From B3-G11 sp039714175 (GTDB lineage: Bacteria > Actinomycetota > Acidimicrobiia > Spongiisociales > UBA5794), in contig JBDLJV010000083.1 in NCBI GenBank assembly GCA_039714175.1, positions 1 to 9,095 on the forward strand: 9,095 nucleotides of DNA, in the 5' to 3' direction. Both the position numbers and the translations under genes were made by a program. Below, in pieces: positions 5,673 to 9,095 of this stretch. Every line of letters begins with the position of its first letter. The first letter of the stretch is position 1. The notes beneath the pieces are model-generated. The model was not told the DNA's origin. It saw only the letters and a program-made list of their open reading frames with translations, and did not search any database.

Positions 5673-6626
5673 GTGAGGCTCTATCACAGAGGCGACCGTG
5701 GTGAACCTGTACGCGACGTACAGGACAGGTTGACCGCTCTTGACCACGCCGTACTCCCCGATCCACCAGGGGTGTTCGCGGACGGCACATACCACGCCGT
5801 AAGCACATTTCAGTCCCAGCGAGGACTCCCGGTGGACGGCATCGTTGGACCAGAGACGTGGCGCGCCCTGGTTGATGCGGGCTATGCACTCGGAGACCGC
5901 CTGTTGTACCACCGCGTCCCCATGATGCGTGGAGATGACGTGTCTACGCTCCAAGCAACACTGAACTCGCTCGGCTTCGACGCGGGGAAGGTGGACGGCG
6001 TCTTTGGCCCCGACACCCTTGCCGGTCTTCTCGATTTCCAACACAACCGTGGATTGGCAGAAGATGGCATCTCGGGTCGAATCGTCAGCAGTGAGCTACA
6101 ACTCATCCAGATGGCCACGCAGAAGCACGGGAGAGAGGCCGTTCGCGAACGTGAGTGGCTGGCAGCATTGCCCGGGAGCATCGCCGGGCAGCGGATCTAC
6201 CTTGATCCTGAGTGCAGAGATTCGGAGGAGTCAGCAAGCACGTGGAAGGCGGCAACTGCTGCATACTCTGCCTTCCAGATTCTGGGAGCTTCGCCGTTCC
6301 TCAGTCGCAGCATCGACACAGATCCACCTGCGAGACTTCGTGCACAGCGTGCGAACCGAATCAATGCATCGATCGTGGTTGGGTTCCTTGTCGTGTCCGA
6401 CGCAGAAGAGGGCGTGTACTACTTCGAATCGGAGCACTCCCGTTCCGAGGGGGGAAGGGAGATCGCCACTCTTCTCGGCGAACGCCTCGGCGTCGACAAA
6501 CGTGGCAAGACCCTGCCGATGCTCAAGGAGACCCGGTCCCCCGCGGTGATCGTTGCTCTCCGATCGATGACGCTGCGTACGGGTCGAGTGGTGGCCAACA
6601 GCCTCGCATCGCTCTACGAGGGGTAG
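5673..6626 (+). CDS. cwlM: CwlM-like peptidoglycan-binding protein with degenerate amidase domain
   Basis: The 317-residue protein has two peptidoglycan-binding-type domains (about 8-69 and 84-145), each with the G-x-x-V/L-D-G-I-x-G or VDGVFGP type repeat. An Amidase_3-like region follows (about 173-317). In active zinc amidases the first ligand is in DPGHGG, another is in a SIHAN-like motif and the catalytic Glu is in a VLVELGF-like motif. Here these places read LDPECRD (177-183), VVGFLVV (235-241) and VIVALRSM (292-299, Ala295 at the Glu position), so I expect no hydrolase activity. There is no signal peptide. This fits CwlM of mycobacteria, a cytoplasmic regulator that stimulates MurA when phosphorylated. 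This copy is shorter and seems to lack the C-terminal extension that carries the known phosphothreonine. Start is GTG 5673, with a weak GAGG very close to it. Confidence 0.85.
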   Translation: MRLYHRGDRGEPVRDVQDRLTALDHAVLPDPPGVFADGTYHAVSTFQSQRGLPVDGIVGPETWRALVDAGYALGDRLLYHRVPMMRGDDVSTLQATLNSLGFDAGKVDGVFGPDTLAGLLDFQHNRGLAEDGISGRIVSSELQLIQMATQKHGREAVREREWLAALPGSIAGQRIYLDPECRDSEESASTWKAATAAYSAFQILGASPFLSRSIDTDPPARLRAQRANRINASIVVGFLVVSDAEEGVYYFESEHSRSEGGREIATLLGERLGVDKRGKTLPMLKETRSPAVIVALRSMTLRTGRVVANSLASLYEG

Positions 6627-6633
6627 CTCCCTG

Positions 6634-7491
6634 TCAGGAGTCCGGCTCGAAGAGGTGGCGATAGATCCGTTCCAGATCCTCCGATGAGGTGTACTTGATG
6701 GTGATCTTCCCGCCCTTGCCGCGGTAGTCGATTCGGACCTTGGTGCCTAGCCGATCCTGCAGCCGATCCTCGAGTTCGATGATCGCTGCTGGCCGGATCT
6801 TCTTCGAGCGCACACTTGAAGTCTGCCCCTGGGTCGCTCTGAGCCTGATAGCTTCTTCCACGCGGCGCACGGTCCACCCTTCGGCTACAGCACGCTGCGC
6901 TATGTGAATCGCGTAGGCTTCATCCTCGGATCCGAGCAGAGCTCGGGCATGACCGGCTGAGAGATCTCGCGATACCAGCATCGCCTGAATCTTCGTCGGA
7001 AGCTGTAGCAGGCGGATCGTATTCGTGACAGCAGAGCGACTTCGGCCGACGTGGGAAGCGATATCGTCGTGAGTCATTCCATATTCTTCCAGCAACTCCC
7101 TGAATGCTGCCGCCTCCTCAAGGGGATTCAGGTTCTCGCGCTGGAGGTTCTCGACAAGTGCCTCGGTCAGATTGGTGGCATCGTCGGTTTCGCCTCGGAT
7201 CACGGCTGGGATCTTCGCGAGGCCTGCCTGTTTGGCCGCCCTCAGGCGCCGCTCTCCTGCGACAAGCACGTATGCGTCACCCTCGGTCCGCACAACGATG
7301 GGTTGAAGAACTCCGAGCTCGCTGATCGATTCCGCGAGCGTGTTGATGGAGCCTTGGTCGAATTCGGTTCTCGGTTGGTTCGGATTCGGAGATACCGTCT
7401 CTATCGAGACCTCCGCATATCCTGCATGCGGGTGTTCCTGGGGAATCAGGGCGTCGAGCCCCCTTCCCAACCCACTCTTACGTGCGGCCAT
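6634..7491 (-). CDS. parB: Chromosome-partitioning protein ParB
   Basis: The 285-residue protein is a chromosomal ParB/Spo0J, a CTP-dependent clamp that loads at parS and spreads on DNA to build the segregation complex. The N-terminus begins with the ParA-contacting basic patch KSGLGRGLDALI (5-16). The CTP-binding domain includes GERRLRA (79-85) and ENLQREN (114-120). The helix-turn-helix that reads parS spans about 139-165, and the C-terminal dimerisation domain about 235-285. I chose ATG 7491 with AGGAGG at 7501-7496 over an upstream ATG at 7563, because it restores the family N-terminus and leaves only a 14-base overlap with parA. It is last in a leftward rsmG-parA-parB operon and converges on cwlM with 7 bases between stops. 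Two matching parS sites lie at 8904-8973. Confidence 0.97.
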   Translation of the reverse strand: MAARKSGLGRGLDALIPQEHPHAGYAEVSIETVSPNPNQPRTEFDQGSINTLAESISELGVLQPIVVRTEGDAYVLVAGERRLRAAKQAGLAKIPAVIRGETDDATNLTEALVENLQRENLNPLEEAAAFRELLEEYGMTHDDIASHVGRSRSAVTNTIRLLQLPTKIQAMLVSRDLSAGHARALLGSEDEAYAIHIAQRAVAEGWTVRRVEEAIRLRATQGQTSSVRSKKIRPAAIIELEDRLQDRLGTKVRIDYRGKGGKITIKYTSSEDLERIYRHLFEPDS

Positions 7492-8254
7492 GGCGCCTCC
7501 TGAATTCCCGGGCAAGTTCCCTGTATGCGATAGCACCACGGGACATGTCATCGTACGCCTCAATTGGCTCTCCGTACGAAGGAGCCTCCGAGAGACGTAC
7601 TGTCCGTGGAATCACCGTCTTGTATGTTGTCTCCCCGAAGTGAGCTCGAACCTGTGCCACAACATCAGCAGCGAGTGTCGTGCGACCGTCGAACATCGTC
7701 AACACCACACCCTCTACTACAAGTTGAGGGTTGAGGCTTCCTGTGACCAGTTCGATGTTTCTCGTGAGCTGACTGACTCCTTCCAGTGCGTAGTACTCGC
7801 ATTGGATAGGAATGAGCACTTCGTCGGCGGCTGCAAGACCGTTGATCGTCAGGAGACCCAGCGACGGCGGACAATCGATGAGCACGAAGTCGTATTCCCC
7901 GGTAACAGCCTCCAGGGACTGATTCAATCTCTGCTCACGCGAGAACACTGACACGAGTTCGATTTCGGCGCCGGCCAATTCGATTGTCGCCGGAACGACG
8001 TGGAGGCCCCTTACCGAGGTGGGTTCGAGCACGTCTGCGATAGGCGCGCCGTCGACAAGAACCTCATATGTGGACATCTCAATCGTCGATCGGTCGATTC
8101 CAAGCCCTGAACTCGTATTCCCTTGCGGATCAAGGTCGATGATCAGGACTCGCTCGCCCTGGAATGCAAGGCCAGCTCCAAGATTGATCGCTGTCGTGGA
8201 CTTGCCGACGCCACCCTTCTGGTTGGCAATGGCAACTACCGTGCCTCCGGACAT
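7478..8254 (-). CDS. parA: Chromosome-partitioning ATPase ParA (Soj)
   Basis: The 258-residue ParA/MinD-type ATPase moves ParB-parS complexes using ATP-dependent DNA binding. The deviant Walker A KGGVGKSTT (13-21) has the signature lysine Lys13 and catalytic-loop Lys18. The A' motif is LIIDLDPQGN (37-46) with Asp40 and Asp42, and Walker B is VLIDCPP (124-130) with Asp127. The short N-terminus without an added helix-turn-helix is typical of chromosomal rather than P1-type plasmid ParA, and the length is standard. It sits 13 bases after rsmG and overlaps the parB start by 14 bases, so the three are almost surely cotranscribed. A GGGTGA close to the ATG may act as ribosome site. Confidence 0.97.
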   Translation of the reverse strand: MSGGTVVAIANQKGGVGKSTTAINLGAGLAFQGERVLIIDLDPQGNTSSGLGIDRSTIEMSTYEVLVDGAPIADVLEPTSVRGLHVVPATIELAGAEIELVSVFSREQRLNQSLEAVTGEYDFVLIDCPPSLGLLTINGLAAADEVLIPIQCEYYALEGVSQLTRNIELVTGSLNPQLVVEGVVLTMFDGRTTLAADVVAQVRAHFGETTYKTVIPRTVRLSEAPSYGEPIEAYDDMSRGAIAYRELAREFRRRHGRT

Positions 8255-8267
8255 CGTTCACCCACTC

Positions 8268-8894
8268 CTACGTTGATCGACTTCGTTGCATCCGAAGCAG
8301 CCAGGCGGGCGACTCAAGCACACCGGCACCTTCGGACACAAGGGAGAAGATAGTGCCGTCCGGGGGATCAGGTGGGGTTTTCGGCTCATGTTTCCGGCTC
8401 CAGGCGAAGATCCCGTAACCATCGCCCGAAACGAGGCTCGGTAAAGCCTCGGCGGCCTGGAGTACCGGCAGGGATGCCCTGAACGTCGCCACATCGAATT
8501 CACCGTCGTAGTGAGCAACGTCCTTGGTGTGTATCTCGACATTCTCCAAACCGAGAACCCGCACGGCACGTCGTGCCAGACGTGTTCTGCGCTCCGCACG
8601 ATCCACGAGTACGACACGCATATCTCCCTGAGCTATAGCGATAGGTATCCCAGGCAGACCAACCCCGGACCCGATGTCGACCAGCGACGTGCTCTCCTCG
8701 TCGATCAAGCGCAGAAACGCGAGAGAATCGGCGATATGGCGGTCAAAGAGCCGGGGAACCTCGTCCGGGCCTATCCCGCCGGCCTCGAACGCCTCCGTTC
8801 CAAGCCATTCCTGGTACCGAAGGATCGCCACACGCTGTTTCTCTGACCACTCGATACCCAACCACAATCCCAGATCATCGATGGTAGCGCTCAC
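8268..8894 (-). CDS. rsmG: 16S rRNA (guanine-527-N7)-methyltransferase RsmG (GidB)
   Basis: The 208-residue protein uses S-adenosylmethionine to methylate G527 of 16S rRNA in the small subunit. The family signature RLFDRHIADSL is at 48-58. The AdoMet-binding loop LVDIGSGVGLPGIPIAIA spans 71-88, the acidic ribose-binding position is in LVDRAERR (96-103), and FRAS (138-141) precedes the last core strands. The start is a GTG at 8894. It is the first start in frame after the TAG at 8924-8922, so no longer form is possible. It has no clear Shine-Dalgarno. It opens the parA-parB operon, as gidB commonly does next to bacterial origins. The C-terminal tail (about 168-208) is proline-containing and less conserved. 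Confidence 0.95.
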   Translation of the reverse strand: MSATIDDLGLWLGIEWSEKQRVAILRYQEWLGTEAFEAGGIGPDEVPRLFDRHIADSLAFLRLIDEESTSLVDIGSGVGLPGIPIAIAQGDMRVVLVDRAERRTRLARRAVRVLGLENVEIHTKDVAHYDGEFDVATFRASLPVLQAAEALPSLVSGDGYGIFAWSRKHEPKTPPDPPDGTIFSLVSEGAGVLESPAWLLRMQRSRST

Positions 8895-8903
8895 GGCTTG
8901 TCT

Positions 8904-8919
8904 CGTTTCACGTGAAACA
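8904..8919 (-). promoter_or_regulatory. parS site 1 (ParB-binding)
   Basis: The 16-mer on the minus strand is TGTTTCACGTGAAACG, differing from the consensus TGTTNCACGTGAAACA only at the last base. The 14-base core GTTTCACGTGAAAC (8905-8918) is a perfect palindrome. It lies 10 bases upstream of the rsmG start and covers the predicted transcription start of the operon encoding its own binding protein. Confidence 0.95.
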
Positions 8920-8948
8920 CTCTACAGCCATCGGCTCTCAGCCGTCAG
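8919..8948 (-). promoter_or_regulatory. Promoter of the rsmG-parA-parB operon, between two parS sites
   Basis: On the minus strand CTGACG (8948-8943) and TAGAGT (8924-8919) are 18 bases apart and resemble -35 and -10 elements. The predicted start is near 8912, inside the first parS, giving a leader of about 18 bases to the GTG at 8894. ParB bound at parS would block or hinder polymerase here. The hexamers are read directly; promoter activity is inferred. Confidence 0.5.
8932..8944. repeat. Short dyad between the two parS sites
   Basis: CGGCT-CTC-AGCCG is a perfect 5-base inverted repeat around 3 bases. It lies in the spacer of the candidate rsmG promoter. It differs by one loop base from the core of the hairpin before the sigma factor gene (2565-2577). 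It could be a repressor site or chance. Confidence 0.4.
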
Positions 8949-8957
8949 CATCATCAG

Positions 8958-8973
8958 TGTTTCACGTGAAACG
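8958..8973 (+). promoter_or_regulatory. parS site 2 (ParB-binding)
   Basis: The plus strand reads TGTTTCACGTGAAACG, identical to site 1 on the minus strand, so the pair is arranged as an inverted repeat. Cores start 54 bases apart, about five helical turns, which places both on a similar face of the DNA. The single mismatch to consensus is again the final base. Confidence 0.95.
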
Positions 8974-8980
8974 TACGGTA

Positions 8981-9056
8981 TGGAGGTCCCCCCTTCATGG
9001 GGGGACAGCAGAGCGAAGCGATGCAGGGGGGTCGCCGAGCCCACGAGGCTCGTGGG
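8981..9056. repeat. GC-rich inverted-repeat block, likely extragenic repeat element
   Basis: The stretch from 8974 to the right edge has no credible gene. It contains the hairpin at 8986-9006, then GCAGAGCGAAGCGATGCA (9008-9025), a further G6 run (9026-9031), and CCCACGAG (9040-9047) mirrored by CTCGTGGG (9049-9056) around a single base. CGAGCC (9036-9041) and GGCTCG (9047-9052) offer an alternative pairing. G-run, AGCGAAGCG and C-run text of this kind is common in dispersed extragenic repeats of actinobacteria; that this is such an element is inference, since only one copy is clear in the window. Confidence 0.45.
8986..9006. terminator. Perfect GC-rich hairpin, possible terminator
   Basis: GTCCCCCC (8986-8993) and GGGGGGAC (8999-9006) pair perfectly around TTCAT. 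On either strand there is no following T-tract, so it would be at best a non-canonical terminator for a leftward gene beyond the right edge (jag and yidC are usual there). It may equally be one arm of the repeat block around it. Confidence 0.4.
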
Positions 9057-9095
9057 AATCCAGAGCCCGCACAAGATCGTGCTCCGCAACGCTCG

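Noticed and set aside
7492..7563. Longer ParB start at 7563
   Set aside because: It lies within parA, whereas ATG 7491 has AGGAGG and yields the typical ParB N-terminus.
8922..9095. Leftward open frame from the right edge to the TAG at 8924-8922, possibly the end of jag
   Set aside because: Its translation covers the palindromes and the parS sites (giving VSRET) and shows no R3H or KH motif. The other two frames are equally open or stop early, so it is not convincing coding sequence.
8895..9095. Replication origin with DnaA boxes
   Set aside because: No TTATCCACA or close variant was seen on either strand; the origin is likely nearby but outside the window.

Overview
This window looks like the replication-origin-proximal segment of an actinobacterial chromosome. 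The main evidence is gene order. An ECF sigma factor, its membrane-anchored partner, trxB, trxA and a CwlM-like protein run rightward and meet a leftward rsmG-parA-parB operon. That is the order near oriC in mycobacteria (sigM, Rv3912, trxB2, trxC, cwlM, then parB, parA, gidB). Moderately high GC, short extended -10 style promoters and starts without Shine-Dalgarno sequences fit Actinobacteriota. The window does not fix the class; a non-mycobacterial lineage such as Acidimicrobiia is my guess, because the flank left of sigM differs from mycobacteria.

Left part (1-2388): a leftward metal-permease-like membrane protein with a histidine-rich loop is open at the left edge. A rightward AMP-forming acyl-CoA synthetase diverges from it across a compact promoter region. 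A 214-base gap (2389-2602) has no credible gene but several nested inverted repeats.

Middle (2603-6626): sigma factor and anti-sigma-like protein overlap by 4 bases. A two-helix membrane protein follows and is nearly abutted to thioredoxin reductase, then thioredoxin. The last gene is a CwlM-type peptidoglycan-binding protein whose amidase domain has lost the recognisable catalytic motifs. Together this is an envelope and redox stress cluster: a membrane-regulated sigma factor, a complete NADPH-TrxB-TrxA reducing chain, and a probable non-enzymatic regulator of peptidoglycan synthesis.

Right part (6634-9095): parB, parA and rsmG are read leftward from a promoter embedded between two near-perfect parS sites (8904-8919 and 8958-8973). 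The first parS covers the predicted transcription start, so ParB may repress its own operon while nucleating the segregation complex. From about 8974 to the right edge there is no credible gene, but a dense set of GC-rich inverted repeats that looks like an extragenic repeat block and/or terminator of the next operon.

Most genes are well-known families. The points of most interest are the parS/promoter overlap, a 13-base dyad shared between the sigma-factor leader and the parS interval, the structured gap before the sigma factor, the degenerate CwlM domain and the right-edge repeat block.
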